From: an uncultured Clostridia bacterium
GTDB taxonomy: Bacteria > Bacillota > Clostridia > UMGS1883
Length of the DNA: 64,000 nt
Assembly: GCA_947626145.1 (NCBI GenBank)
Contig: CANQRB010000003.1
Location: 62,001-126,000 of the forward strand
Direction of reading: 5' to 3'
In this document: positions 1-9,445 of the stretch, one piece after another
Position numbering within the stretch: position 1 is the first letter of the stretch
How the letters are laid out: every line of letters begins with the position of its first letter
The notes under the pieces: generated by a model
Databases searched by the model: none
Told to the model about the DNA's origin: nothing
Seen by the model: only the letters and a program-made list of their open reading frames with translations
Position numbers and translations under genes: made by a program

Positions 1-35
1 CCGATGCCGTGCATTTTTGTTATGCGCATGGAAAT

Positions 36-473
36 TCACTCACCCTTCAATTTATGTCCAATATATTCATTCACAAGTCCGTAAATATATTCAGCATTTT
101 TAATTTGTTCCTCAGCATCTCCCTTATCGGCAACAAACATATCGTCATAGTCGGAAGCGCTGCGTATGGTGAAAGCGGAGCCTATCATCTTCGACATACC
201 GGCAGGGAAAACTCCTCCCTTAATATATCTTCTTCTAAACTCTGCTATAACTCCGCTGTGCTTGCTGGAATCAAAACCATCCAGCACCAGCACCGCCCTC
301 AAAGCGTGAAAAATCGCATAGTAGGCGCGGTTATTTGCCACTCTGTAGCTTTCTGCCCCAAAGAGAATTCGGGCAGCATCAAGATCCTCCTCCGACCGTT
401 TCAGGCGGTACAAGGCATAATCCCGACGTTCAGCGCTGTAATCAGGCAAGCCGCACACCCTCTCTCTGGACAT
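36..473 (-). CDS. HEPN domain protein (PF05168-like), partner of adjacent MNT nucleotidyltransferase
   Basis: Start chosen at internal Met (cat 471-473), MSRERVCGLPDYS...; NRAYYAIFHALRAVL and SDYDDMFVA...EEQIKNAE are typical of this HEPN family; 32-bp overlap with the NTase ORF. Confidence 0.8.
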   Translation of the reverse strand: MSRERVCGLPDYSAERRDYALYRLKRSEEDLDAARILFGAESYRVANNRAYYAIFHALRAVLVLDGFDSSKHSGVIAEFRRRYIKGGVFPAGMSKMIGSAFTIRSASDYDDMFVADKGDAEEQIKNAEYIYGLVNEYIGHKLKGE

Positions 474-777
474 TCTGGTAAAAAGCGGAAACCGGCATAT
501 ATTGCTGATAAAGTCTGAAGCTCTGAAATACCGGCGCAAGCACAACATCATAGGTCATATCAAGTTCGTCGGAAATATCGTCCATACGCCGACGTTCCGC
601 TTTAATATCCTCATCCGGCACATCCAGCAAAACCATTAAATCAATATCGCTGTCCTGCGCAAAGTTTCCCCTGGCACAGGAGCCATAGAGTATCACCTGA
701 TTGAGCTTGGGGCCGTAAATTCGCTTAGCTTCGGACGCAAACTCGGACGCCGCCGTTCTGAAATCCCTTTCCGTCAT
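442..777 (-). CDS. MNT-type minimal nucleotidyltransferase
   Basis: ILYGSCARGNFAQDSDIDLMVLLD motif plus later Asp (DMTYDVVL); pol-beta NTase superfamily. Confidence 0.85.
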   Translation of the reverse strand: MTERDFRTAASEFASEAKRIYGPKLNQVILYGSCARGNFAQDSDIDLMVLLDVPDEDIKAERRRMDDISDELDMTYDVVLAPVFQSFRLYQQYMPVSAFYQNVQREGVRLA

Positions 778-795
778 GCTTTCGCCCCCTTTTGT

Positions 796-1356
796 TCAAT
801 ACACTATCTCTCCCGCCAGAATGGCCCTGGCGGTGTCTATCATCTTGCTGCCGTTGTTCATGCTCACCCGCTGGATAAAGCGGTGGGCCTGATCCTCGGT
901 CATGTTGTTCTGCTCCATGAGCAGCTCCTTGGCCCGGGTAATGGTTTGTTTGTCCAAATCGCTCCGGCCGGGGCGCTTATCCTCGCCGCTCTTTTTTGTG
1001 CCGGGCTTGTCGTTTATCATTATAACAGTTTTCAGTGTGTCCAGAAGAGCCGTCCGGCTCACGGGCAGATTTATGCTTTGGATGCCGTAGGGCAGCTCAA
1101 CCGCTCCCACCTGATTTTGGGCCAGAAGCACCAGCATACCCACGCCCTGGGGCAGGTCGGCATATACCTCCGCCGCGGTGGTGTCCTTAAGTCTGTAGCC
1201 GCAGACCACCGCCGAAGCCGGCGCCCACTCCAGCATACGCAGAACCTCGGCGCCGCCGGAGCAGATCCCGCTGACGCCGTAGCCCCCGAGCTGAATGACA
1301 CGCCTTATGGTCTCGGCCGCTTCGGGATTCTGAAAAGCTATTACCACACTTTTCAT
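796..1356 (-). CDS. ANTAR domain RNA-binding regulator with receiver-like N-terminus
   Basis: C-terminal ITRAKELLMEQNNMTEDQAHRFIQRVSMNNGSKMIDTARAIL matches ANTAR; lies immediately downstream of glnA. Confidence 0.85.
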   Translation of the reverse strand: MKSVVIAFQNPEAAETIRRVIQLGGYGVSGICSGGAEVLRMLEWAPASAVVCGYRLKDTTAAEVYADLPQGVGMLVLLAQNQVGAVELPYGIQSINLPVSRTALLDTLKTVIMINDKPGTKKSGEDKRPGRSDLDKQTITRAKELLMEQNNMTEDQAHRFIQRVSMNNGSKMIDTARAILAGEIVY

Positions 1357-1391
1357 CAGGAGACCCCCTCTTTACAAGCCTGAAGAGGGCC

Positions 1392-2723
1392 TCAGTATTT
1401 GCCGAGATATTTATCCATTTCCCAGCGGGTGACCTGGGTGCGGTACTCGTCCCACTCGGATTTTTTCGCCTTCACATATCTGTCAAAAACCTCGTTGCCA
1501 AGGGTCTCGCGGACGAGGCTGTCCCTCTCCATGGCCGCCACGGCCGCCTCGAGAGTGCCGGGCAGGCTTTCGATACCCATGCTGAGCCGCTGATTTTCCG
1601 TCAGGCTGAAAATCGAAATATTCACGCTTTCCGGAGGGGCGATCTGCTCCCTGATGCCCTCGAGACCGGCCTTGAGGATAACGGCCAGAGCCAGATAGGG
1701 GTTACAGGTGGGATCGGGGCAGCGGAGCTCAACTCTCGTTCCGGCCCCTCTTGCCGCCGGAATACGGATAAGAGTGCTGCGGTTGGAGGCACTCCATGAA
1801 ATATAGCAGGGAGCCTCGTAGCCGGGCACCAGCCGCTTATATGAGTTGACCGTGGGGTTCGTCACGGCGGTGAGGCCCTTGATGTGCTCCAGCACGCCGC
1901 CGATGAAGCTGTAGGCTAGCTCGCTCAGGCCGTTGTCGGCGCCCTCGTCATAGAAGGCGTTGCCCTTATCGTTCATCAGGCTCATGTTGGTGTGCATACC
2001 GCTGCCGTTGATGCCGAAAATGGGCTTTGGCATAAAGGTGGCGTGGAGGCCGTGGCGCTGGGCGATGGTCTTGACTACCAGCTTAAAGGTGATTATATTG
2101 TCGGCCGTGCGCAGAGCATCGTCGTAACGGAAGTCAATCTCGTGCTGGCCGGGGGCCACCTCGTGATGGGATGCCTCGATCTCGAAGCCCATCTCCTCAA
2201 GAGTCTGGATTATGTCGCGGCGGCAGTTTTCGCCGCCGTCAATAGGCGCCAAATCAAAGTAGCCGCCCTCGTCGTTGGTCTTGACGGTGGGCCGACCCTC
2301 GTCGTCGGTGTGGAACAGGAAGAACTCGCACTCGGGGCCCACGTTGAAGGTGTAGCCCATTTCGGCCGCCTCCCGCAGGGTGCGCTTCAGTATATAGCGG
2401 GGGTCGCACTCAAAGGGTGTGCCGTCGGAGTTATAAACATCGCAGATAAGGCGCGCCACCTTGCCCTGCTGGGGCCGCCAGGGAAATATTACGAAGGTGT
2501 CAAGATCGGGGTAGAGATACATATCCGACTGCTCGATCTTCGCAAAGCCGTCGATGGACGAGCCGTCGAACATACACTGGTTGTCCAGAGCCTTTTTGAG
2601 CTGGCTCTTGGTTATGGCCATATTCTTAAGCTGGCCGAAAACATCGGTAAACTGGAGGCGTATAAATCTTACGTCGTTTTCCTCCACAAGCCGTATGATG
2701 TCACTTTTGGTGTATTTTCCCAT
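1392..2723 (-). CDS. glnA: Type I glutamine synthetase
   Basis: [37 protein letters not shown]..., [34 protein letters not shown]; start at Met21 of the listed ORF, preceded by GGAGGAGG. Confidence 0.95.
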   Translation of the reverse strand: MGKYTKSDIIRLVEENDVRFIRLQFTDVFGQLKNMAITKSQLKKALDNQCMFDGSSIDGFAKIEQSDMYLYPDLDTFVIFPWRPQQGKVARLICDVYNSDGTPFECDPRYILKRTLREAAEMGYTFNVGPECEFFLFHTDDEGRPTVKTNDEGGYFDLAPIDGGENCRRDIIQTLEEMGFEIEASHHEVAPGQHEIDFRYDDALRTADNIITFKLVVKTIAQRHGLHATFMPKPIFGINGSGMHTNMSLMNDKGNAFYDEGADNGLSELAYSFIGGVLEHIKGLTAVTNPTVNSYKRLVPGYEAPCYISWSASNRSTLIRIPAARGAGTRVELRCPDPTCNPYLALAVILKAGLEGIREQIAPPESVNISIFSLTENQRLSMGIESLPGTLEAAVAAMERDSLVRETLGNEVFDRYVKAKKSEWDEYRTQVTRWEMDKYLGKY

Positions 2724-2739
2724 TAAAAAATCCTCCTCC

Positions 2740-2827
2740 CGGCCACAAACCGTCGCGGCCGCGGAATAGACGAAAGACCCCATTGCCTTTCATCTTACAT
2801 TATAGCAGTAAAGGCGGAATTTTGCAA
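2740..2827 (-). promoter_or_regulatory. glnA promoter plus tandem hexaloop ANTAR-target leader (P1 2769-2794, P2 2740-2761)
   Basis: -35 TTGCAA (2827-2822), 17-nt spacer, -10 TATAAT (2804-2799); P1 GATGAAAGGC-AATGGG-GTCTTTCGTC; P2 CGGCCGCG-ACGGTT-TGTGGCCG; both hexaloops have A1 and G4; SD follows P2 directly. Confidence 0.75.
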
Positions 2828-3107
2828 CCCACTTTTTTACTATTATTTCACCAAAACCCTTTTATTTTTTATCTATTTTATCCTCATGTAATTAAAAAGG
2901 CTTCCCCTCGGAGGGGAAAGCTTTTGCATCGTCTGTCGTTGTTAACATAAACCGTACAGCGGCGCGCCGAGGTCGTCGCGCCCTACCGTGGTATTTGTCA
3001 TTGTTACTAAAGTATGTAAATGCCACATATTAAAGGCTTCCCCTCGAGGGGAAGCCTTTATCCTTGTCATTGTTACCTTATACTAATTCTTGATTAAAAG
3101 CAATTTT

Positions 3108-3698
3108 TTATTTTATCAGCAGTCCCAGAAGCGGGTTGTTGTCATACAGCAAAGACGCCAGAAAACTGCCGCGGAAAATATCGTCCGCGATGTCGGCGCC
3201 GGAAAAAATCTCCACCGCGGCGATTATGCCGAAAATCAGGAACGCCGCCACGGCCCCGATGACGAAGCCCGCAATCCCGCCAAGCATCCTGTTGGACTGC
3301 TTTATGACCGGAAGAGAGCCGGCCGTGCCAAGCACCGCGTTCACCACCAGCAGCACCGCCCTCACGAGCAGCACCACGGCCAGGAAGCTCACCAGACTTA
3401 ACGCCGCCCCGGCCACGCTGCGGGCGAACTCGTTTTCGGCGCCGGTGACGTTCATAACGTCGCGCATGACCCCCGGCAGATTTATCATTTTGTCAATATT
3501 TTCCACCAGCTTGGCCGTCAGGCCGTCAGCTATACCCATATTCTCCAGTACGGAGGCTATGGGGCGGTAGAGGACGAAGCCCAATATTACCGAGGCGGCA
3601 AGGCCGAGGGCGCTGGTCAGCATCCTGACCGCGCCCCTTTTAGCGCCCCAAAGCACAAAGGCCAGCAAAAAAAGCAGAGTCACCAGATCGGCTGTCAC
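3108..3698 (-). CDS. CvpA family membrane protein
   Basis: Four-TM CvpA-like sequence (MTADLVTLLFLLAFVLWGAKRGAVRM...). Confidence 0.75.
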   Translation of the reverse strand: MTADLVTLLFLLAFVLWGAKRGAVRMLTSALGLAASVILGFVLYRPIASVLENMGIADGLTAKLVENIDKMINLPGVMRDVMNVTGAENEFARSVAGAALSLVSFLAVVLLVRAVLLVVNAVLGTAGSLPVIKQSNRMLGGIAGFVIGAVAAFLIFGIIAAVEIFSGADIADDIFRGSFLASLLYDNNPLLGLLIK

Positions 3699-3709
3699 TT
3701 ATATTCCCC

Positions 3710-4828
3710 CTAAGATATGATGCTCCCGCCGTTGCCGCTGAGGACGAAGACGGTCTTTCCGTCGCTGAAGAGGCTCATGCTCTTTACCGACGCGGAAGAA
3801 CTCAGCTCCTTTTTGAGCTCACATTTTTTGTTGAAAATAAATATCTTCTTTCCCGCCGAGGCGGCGAAGCGCTCGCCGTTGACGCTGAGGCTCTCGCACA
3901 GGCCGTCGAATACGGTGGACGAGACCACCTCGCCCAGACGGTTGACCACCTCTACCTCGGTGGAATTGCCAACAAGGCCGCTGTCCGCCGAGGTGTAGCA
4001 GAGCACGGCCATGTCCGGGTCGCTTATATCCGCGCCGCGCACAGTCTTGCCGTCAAAGGGCAGGCTCCAGCGAAGACTGCCGTCGGCGTTATAGGCGTCC
4101 AGACGGCTTGTGCCAAGGGCCAGCACCGAATGGTCACGGTTTATGCGGACCTTTAAATAAACCTCGTCCTCAACGGAGGCGGAGGCCTTTTTCTCCTCGC
4201 TGTCCAGACGCACCACCGAAAGCTCGCCCAGAAGCCTGTCCTCGGCGTCGTTTATGGAAGAAATAACCAGATGAGTGCTGTCGGCGCTCAAGTCCATACC
4301 CACAAACTGGCCGCTGCCCAGCGTCCAGGTATAAAAGGCGTCGCCCCGGTCGTTGTAGACGGAGATGCGGGTCTCGCCGCCGTCCCCGTCACAGGCCACG
4401 GCGGAATAGCCCTTTTCGTTCACCACGGCGGAAATAACCGGCGTATCGAAGCGCTTTTCAAAAATTTCGTCCATGTCCCTGTACAGCACAACAAGGTTCC
4501 CGTCCTGATTATAAGTCAGGATATACTTGCCGTTGGAGGAAATTTCCGGATCGGAAAGGCTTATGTCCAGGGCCTCGCTCCGCCCCTTTTCGTCCAGCAG
4601 GAGCATGGTATTGGTAGTGACGAGCAGGGCCCTGCCGCCAAAGGGCATAGTGCGGCCGAGGGAATAGCCTTCGATGCCGCGGGAGTCCTCCCCGTCGCCC
4701 TTAAATATTTCTATTCGGCTGCCGAGTCCGGTATTCCGGTTCTGGTAGACTATGACAAAGGCCAGAACCGCTATGAGGAGGACGGCGGCGCCGATTTTGA
4801 ATACCGAAGCCAAAGTTTCTCTTTTCAT
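3710..4828 (-). CDS. DUF5711-like membrane-anchored beta-propeller-type protein
   Basis: N-terminal TM then repeated blades (YILTYNQDGNLVVLYRD..., FAASAGKKIFIFNKKCELKKE). Confidence 0.6.
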   Translation of the reverse strand: MKRETLASVFKIGAAVLLIAVLAFVIVYQNRNTGLGSRIEIFKGDGEDSRGIEGYSLGRTMPFGGRALLVTTNTMLLLDEKGRSEALDISLSDPEISSNGKYILTYNQDGNLVVLYRDMDEIFEKRFDTPVISAVVNEKGYSAVACDGDGGETRISVYNDRGDAFYTWTLGSGQFVGMDLSADSTHLVISSINDAEDRLLGELSVVRLDSEEKKASASVEDEVYLKVRINRDHSVLALGTSRLDAYNADGSLRWSLPFDGKTVRGADISDPDMAVLCYTSADSGLVGNSTEVEVVNRLGEVVSSTVFDGLCESLSVNGERFAASAGKKIFIFNKKCELKKELSSSASVKSMSLFSDGKTVFVLSGNGGSIIS

Positions 4829-4843
4829 TGTCCTAACTCCAAA

Positions 4844-5581
4844 TCAGTAAAACACGTCGTAAAGCCTGAGCCCCTGCGGCGGGGCGGTTATCCCCAGCAA
4901 GCGGCGGTCGCCCCTTTCAACGAGGTCCGCCAGCCCGTCAAGGCCGAGCTTGCCGTTGCCCACATATACCAGGGTGCCGACGATTATCCGCACCATATTG
5001 TACAAAAATCCGTTCGACGAGGCGGTGACCGTAATCAGGCTCCCGTCCCTTTCAATCCGCAGCTCCGAGAGGTTGCGGACGGTGTTCTTAACCTTGCTGC
5101 CCGCCGCCATAAAGCAGCGGAAATCCTTCTCCCCCCTGATGATATCACAGGCGGCCTCCATCTTCCCGAAGTCCAGCCGCACCGGATAGTGCCAGGCGTA
5201 GTTCCGAAGGAAGGGGTCGGCAAAGGGGGCGTTGAATATCTGATATTTATAGGTCTTGCGCACCGCGTCAAATCGGGCGTTAAAGTCCTCCGGCGCGGTC
5301 TCGCAGCCCTGAGCCCTGATGTCCGGCGGGAGCATGGTGTTCAGGACGAAGGGCAGCTTTTCGGCGGGAACGGTGGTGTCGGCGAAAAAGCTGCACACGA
5401 ATTTACGGGCGTGGACGCCGGCATCGGTCCGGGAACAGCCCGTCACCGCCGTGTCCTCGCCGACAATTCGGGATATCGTGTCCTCCATTATCTCCTGAAC
5501 GGTTATCCCGTTCAGCTGACGCTGCCAGCCGTGATAAGCCGTGCCGTCATAGGCTATGACGAGCCTGAATTTCTGCCTCAT
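4844..5581 (-). CDS. truA: tRNA pseudouridine(38-40) synthase
   Basis: YDGTAYHGWQRQ, SRTDAGVHARKFVCSF motifs. Confidence 0.95.
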   Translation of the reverse strand: MRQKFRLVIAYDGTAYHGWQRQLNGITVQEIMEDTISRIVGEDTAVTGCSRTDAGVHARKFVCSFFADTTVPAEKLPFVLNTMLPPDIRAQGCETAPEDFNARFDAVRKTYKYQIFNAPFADPFLRNYAWHYPVRLDFGKMEAACDIIRGEKDFRCFMAAGSKVKNTVRNLSELRIERDGSLITVTASSNGFLYNMVRIIVGTLVYVGNGKLGLDGLADLVERGDRRLLGITAPPQGLRLYDVFY

Positions 5582-6396
5582 ATCACGCCTCCGTTCCTCA
5601 GCACCTTGAGAGCAATCATAGCCGAAACCAGCAGTATGCCGGCGGCAAGGGCCATGGCGTCAACCCGTCGGAATTTCAGCTCACGCAGGGAGGTTCGGCC
5701 GTCGCCGCCGTTGTAGCAGCGGCATTCCATGGCCATGGCCAGCTCCTCGGCCCGTCGGAAGGCTCCAACGAACAGGGGCACGAGTATCGGCGTCATTGAC
5801 TTGACCCGCTGAATGAGATTGCCGGACTCGAAGTCCGCCCCGCGGGAGGTCTGGGCCTTGATTATCTTGTCGGTCTCCTCCATGAGGGTGGGAATGAAGC
5901 GGAGGGCTATGCTCATCATCATGGCTATCTCGTGGCTCGGCACCCCGAACCTGCGCAGGGGGGACAGCAGCCTCTCGATGCCGCCGGTGAGGGCTATGGG
6001 CGAGGTGGTCAGGGTCAGCAGGGAGGTTCCCATAACAAGGAACACCAGCCGCACAGCCATTTTCACCGCAAGCACAACGCCGTCGTCAGTGATACGGAAT
6101 ATCCACCAGCGGAACAGCTCGTTTCCGGTGCCGGTCATGAAAAGGTTAAGCGCCAGAGTGAAGCACATGATTATTACCAGGGGCTTGAGGCCCCGGGTGA
6201 TAAAGCTCATTGGCACGTTGGAAATTTTTATCACAAGGGCGGTGAACAGCGCCGCCAGCATATACTCCCACAGGGACGAGGCCATAAAAAGCACCGCCAT
6301 ATAGACTATGACGCCGATGATCTTTGTCCGGGGATCCATCTCGTGGAGGGGAGAGCTTGTGTTGTAATACTGTCCGAGAGTTATATCGCGAAGCAT
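5578..6396 (-). CDS. ecfT: Energy-coupling factor transporter transmembrane protein EcfT
   Basis: LHEMDPRTKIIGVIVYMAVLF, TSRGADFESGN; adjacent to two ECF ATPases. Confidence 0.9.
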   Translation of the reverse strand: MLRDITLGQYYNTSSPLHEMDPRTKIIGVIVYMAVLFMASSLWEYMLAALFTALVIKISNVPMSFITRGLKPLVIIMCFTLALNLFMTGTGNELFRWWIFRITDDGVVLAVKMAVRLVFLVMGTSLLTLTTSPIALTGGIERLLSPLRRFGVPSHEIAMMMSIALRFIPTLMEETDKIIKAQTSRGADFESGNLIQRVKSMTPILVPLFVGAFRRAEELAMAMECRCYNGGDGRTSLRELKFRRVDAMALAAGILLVSAMIALKVLRNGGVI

Positions 6397-7248
6397 TTAC
6401 CGTCCTCCCCTGACTATTTTTTCTATCTCGTCGGCGGCGGCCCCTACCGTAAATATGCGGCGGCTTAAAGGCAGTCCGGCGGCGATGAGGCCGTCCACTA
6501 TCCTCGATATCTGGGGGGTGTTGAGCCCCATGGAGCGCAGCTCGTCCCCACGGGAGAAAATATCCTCCACCGGGCCGTTCATCACCAGACGCCCGTTGTT
6601 CATTACGGCGGCGGTCTTTACCGTCCGGGCGATGTCCTCCATGGAGTGGGACACCAAGATCACCGTTTTGCACCAGTCGCCGTGGAGCTCCTCCAGCATG
6701 GAAAGCAGCTCGTCCCGTCCCTCGGGGTCAAGTCCCGCCGTGGGCTCGTCGAGGATGAGCACCTCGGGCTTCATGGCTACGACGCCCGCTATTGCAACCC
6801 GGCGCTTCTGTCCGCCGGAAAGGTCAAAGGGGGATTTGTCCAGCAGATCGCCGCCGATATTCACCCGCCGTGCCGCCTCCCGAACGCGCCCGTCTATCTC
6901 ATCTTCAGTGAGCTTTTGATTTTTGGGGCCAAAGGCGATGTCCCGATACACCGTCTCCTCAAAAAGCTGGTGCTCCGGGTACTGGAACACAAGGCCAACC
7001 TTTTTACGCAGCTCACGGGCGGCGGTTTTGTAGTCGGCATAGTCCCTGCCGTCCACGCTGACGCTGCCCTCCGGAGGGGGCAGGAGCCCGGCCACTATCT
7101 GCGTAAGGGTGGACTTGCCGCTGCCGGTGTGGCCGATAAGGCCCAGAAAATCCCCGTCGTCAAGGGTAAGGCTCACGCCGTTGAGAGCCACCCGCGCCGA
7201 GGGTTCGTTCTTATTATAGGTATATGTAACGTTTTTCAGTTCAATCAT
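6397..7248 (-). CDS. ecfA: Energy-coupling factor transporter ATPase
   Basis: Walker [23 protein letters not shown], Walker B; start at Met6 of listed ORF. Confidence 0.9.
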   Translation of the reverse strand: MIELKNVTYTYNKNEPSARVALNGVSLTLDDGDFLGLIGHTGSGKSTLTQIVAGLLPPPEGSVSVDGRDYADYKTAARELRKKVGLVFQYPEHQLFEETVYRDIAFGPKNQKLTEDEIDGRVREAARRVNIGGDLLDKSPFDLSGGQKRRVAIAGVVAMKPEVLILDEPTAGLDPEGRDELLSMLEELHGDWCKTVILVSHSMEDIARTVKTAAVMNNGRLVMNGPVEDIFSRGDELRSMGLNTPQISRIVDGLIAAGLPLSRRIFTVGAAADEIEKIVRGGR

Positions 7249-8084
7249 TTTATTTTTCCACACATTTTCACTATCGCCTCTATGGCTCCGGCGCTGCGCA
7301 GAGCTCCGGTTTCCACGTCAAGGCCGCGCCGCTTCAGCTCCCAAACCAGCTCGGTGGCCTGGGGCACGTCAAGGCCGAGGGCCCGCATTTCCTCCACCTT
7401 GGGGAAGATATTGGCGGGGCTGTCGTCCATGACGATACGGCCCTTATCCATAACCACGCAGCGTCCGGCCTTTACCGCCTCGTCCATATAGTGGGTTATG
7501 AGGACTATGGTGATGCCCTTTTCCCTGTTCAGCCGGCGGATCGTTTCCATAACCTCGTCACGCCCTATGGGATCCAGCATGGCGGTGGGTTCGTCCAGAA
7601 CTATGCAGCGGGGCTCCATGGCCAGTATGCCGGCTATGGCCACACGCTGCTTCTGTCCTCCGCTCAGGAGGTGGGGGGCGTGCTTGCGGTAGTCGTACAT
7701 CCGCACGGTTTTGAGGGCCTCATCCACCCGCCGGCGCATCTCGTCACGGGGCACGCCAAGGTTTTCAAGGCCAAAGGCCACGTCCTCCTCCACAACGGTG
7801 GCGACTATCTGATTGTCCGGGTTCTGGAACACCATGCCAACGTTTTTCCGCAGCTCCAGCAGCCGGCTCTCGTCGGCGGTGTCGATGCCGCAGACGGTCA
7901 CACGGCCGCTTTTAGGCAGCAAAATGGCGTTGAGGTGTTTGGCGAAGGTGGACTTTCCGCTGCCGTTGTGGCCCAGCACGGCCACAAACTCCCCGTCCTC
8001 TATCTCGATATTCAGATTTTCAAACACCTTCACCTCGGCCCCATCGGCCTCATAGGAAAAGGACAGGTTTTCAGCTTTGATCAT
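7245..8084 (-). CDS. ecfA: Energy-coupling factor transporter ATPase
   Basis: [39 protein letters not shown]. Confidence 0.9.
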   Translation of the reverse strand: MIKAENLSFSYEADGAEVKVFENLNIEIEDGEFVAVLGHNGSGKSTFAKHLNAILLPKSGRVTVCGIDTADESRLLELRKNVGMVFQNPDNQIVATVVEEDVAFGLENLGVPRDEMRRRVDEALKTVRMYDYRKHAPHLLSGGQKQRVAIAGILAMEPRCIVLDEPTAMLDPIGRDEVMETIRRLNREKGITIVLITHYMDEAVKAGRCVVMDKGRIVMDDSPANIFPKVEEMRALGLDVPQATELVWELKRRGLDVETGALRSAGAIEAIVKMCGKIK

Positions 8085-8118
8085 TGGGTATCTCCTGCGG
8101 TCTGATATTATGCGTTTA

Positions 8119-8967
8119 TTATGCGTTCAGCCATCTTCCCGTGGCGCCGCAGGGCAGCACCAGTCCGGAGGACGTTATCGGCAGACCGATCTCGTCCGCG
8201 GTTATCTGTCCCTTGGGAAGAGTGAGGCTCATTATGTTTTTCAGTACCCCGGGCTGCAGGCCCGTGGTGTAGGAATTGAGTACAAAAAACAGCGGGGCGT
8301 CGCTGAGGAGCAGAGCCGCCCGCTCCACAAAGGCAAAGAGGCTGTCCTCCAGCTTCCACACCTCGCCGCCGGGCCCGCGGCCGTAGGAGGGCGGATCCAT
8401 GATGATCCCCTCGTACTTGCTGCCCCGCCGTATTTCCCGCTCCACCAGCTTGATACAGTCGTCCACAAAGAAGCGGATGCCATCCACGCCGCTGGCGGCG
8501 GCGTTTTCCTTGGCCCAGGCGGTCATGCCCTTCGAGGCGTCCACATGGGTGACGGAGGCTCCCTCGGCGGCGCAGGCCACGCTGGCCCCGCCGGTATAGG
8601 CAAAGAGGTTGAGGACCTTTGCGCCCCGGCGGCCTCTAAGCCGCTCACGCATCCAGTCCCAGTTCACGGCCTGCTCGGGGAAAAGGCCCGTGTGCTTGAA
8701 GCCCATAGGCTTGATATTAAAGGTCAGGCCGCCGTAGCGCACCCGCCAGCTTTCGGGGAGCCTGGAACGGTAGCTCCACTCCCCGCCGCCGCTGGAGCTC
8801 CGCTTGTAACGAGCATCGGCGGCGATCCATCTTTCCGGAGCGCAGCGCCGATCCCATATTACCTGGGGGTCGGGCCGGCAGAGAATTATATCGCCCCAGC
8901 GCTCCAGCTTTTCCCCACGGGAGGCGTCTATACATTCGTAGTCAGTCCATTTGTCGGCGATGAGCAA
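8119..8967 (-). CDS. Class I SAM-dependent methyltransferase (RlmI/YccW-like)
   Basis: [47 protein letters not shown]. Confidence 0.85.
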   Translation of the reverse strand: MLIADKWTDYECIDASRGEKLERWGDIILCRPDPQVIWDRRCAPERWIAADARYKRSSSGGGEWSYRSRLPESWRVRYGGLTFNIKPMGFKHTGLFPEQAVNWDWMRERLRGRRGAKVLNLFAYTGGASVACAAEGASVTHVDASKGMTAWAKENAAASGVDGIRFFVDDCIKLVEREIRRGSKYEGIIMDPPSYGRGPGGEVWKLEDSLFAFVERAALLLSDAPLFFVLNSYTTGLQPGVLKNIMSLTLPKGQITADEIGLPITSSGLVLPCGATGRWLNA

Positions 8968-9052
8968 GGCGCGGCCCCCTTTCTTATTTGTTCATTAATT
9001 ATAGCATAAACTGATTTCCACGTCAATACTTTTATACCATTAAGCTATACCA

Positions 9053-9445
9053 TTAAGCCCAGAAAGCGTCTTTGATCAGCTCCACCCGCCCGTCGCCGTA
9101 GACCTCGGCTATGTCGAAGCGCATTATAACGTTGCCAGGCCTGCGGGCCTCGATATAGACCTGAGCGGTACGCACCAGCCGGCGGCGTTTTTCGGCGTTG
9201 ACGGTCTGGGCCGGTGTACCGAATTCCGTATTGCTGCGGAGGCGCACCTCAACAAAGCAGAGACAGTCCCCGTCTTGGGCGATGATGTCCAGCTCACCCA
9301 CGCCGCGGACGGAAAAGTTCCGCTCGATAATCCTGTAGCCCCGCTTTTTCAGGGCTTTTGCGGCCAGCTCCTCGCCTTTGTCCCCTATTTCCTTTTTAGA
9401 TAAATTTTTTGACGAAAAGAGATCGGTGAATTTCACAGGCGCCAT
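9053..9445 (-). CDS. YraN family (UPF0102) endonuclease-like protein
   Basis: GELAAKALKKRGYRIIERNFSVRGVGELDIIAQDGDCLCFVEVR. Confidence 0.9.
   Translation of the reverse strand: MAPVKFTDLFSSKNLSKKEIGDKGEELAAKALKKRGYRIIERNFSVRGVGELDIIAQDGDCLCFVEVRLRSNTEFGTPAQTVNAEKRRRLVRTAQVYIEARRPGNVIMRFDIAEVYGDGRVELIKDAFWA

Noticed and set aside
1392-2723. GS regulated by adenylylation through the linked MNT nucleotidyltransferase
   Set aside because: The region corresponding to the adenylylation loop ([13 protein letters not shown]) lacks the typical NLYDLPPEE Tyr motif; kept only as a genomic-association note
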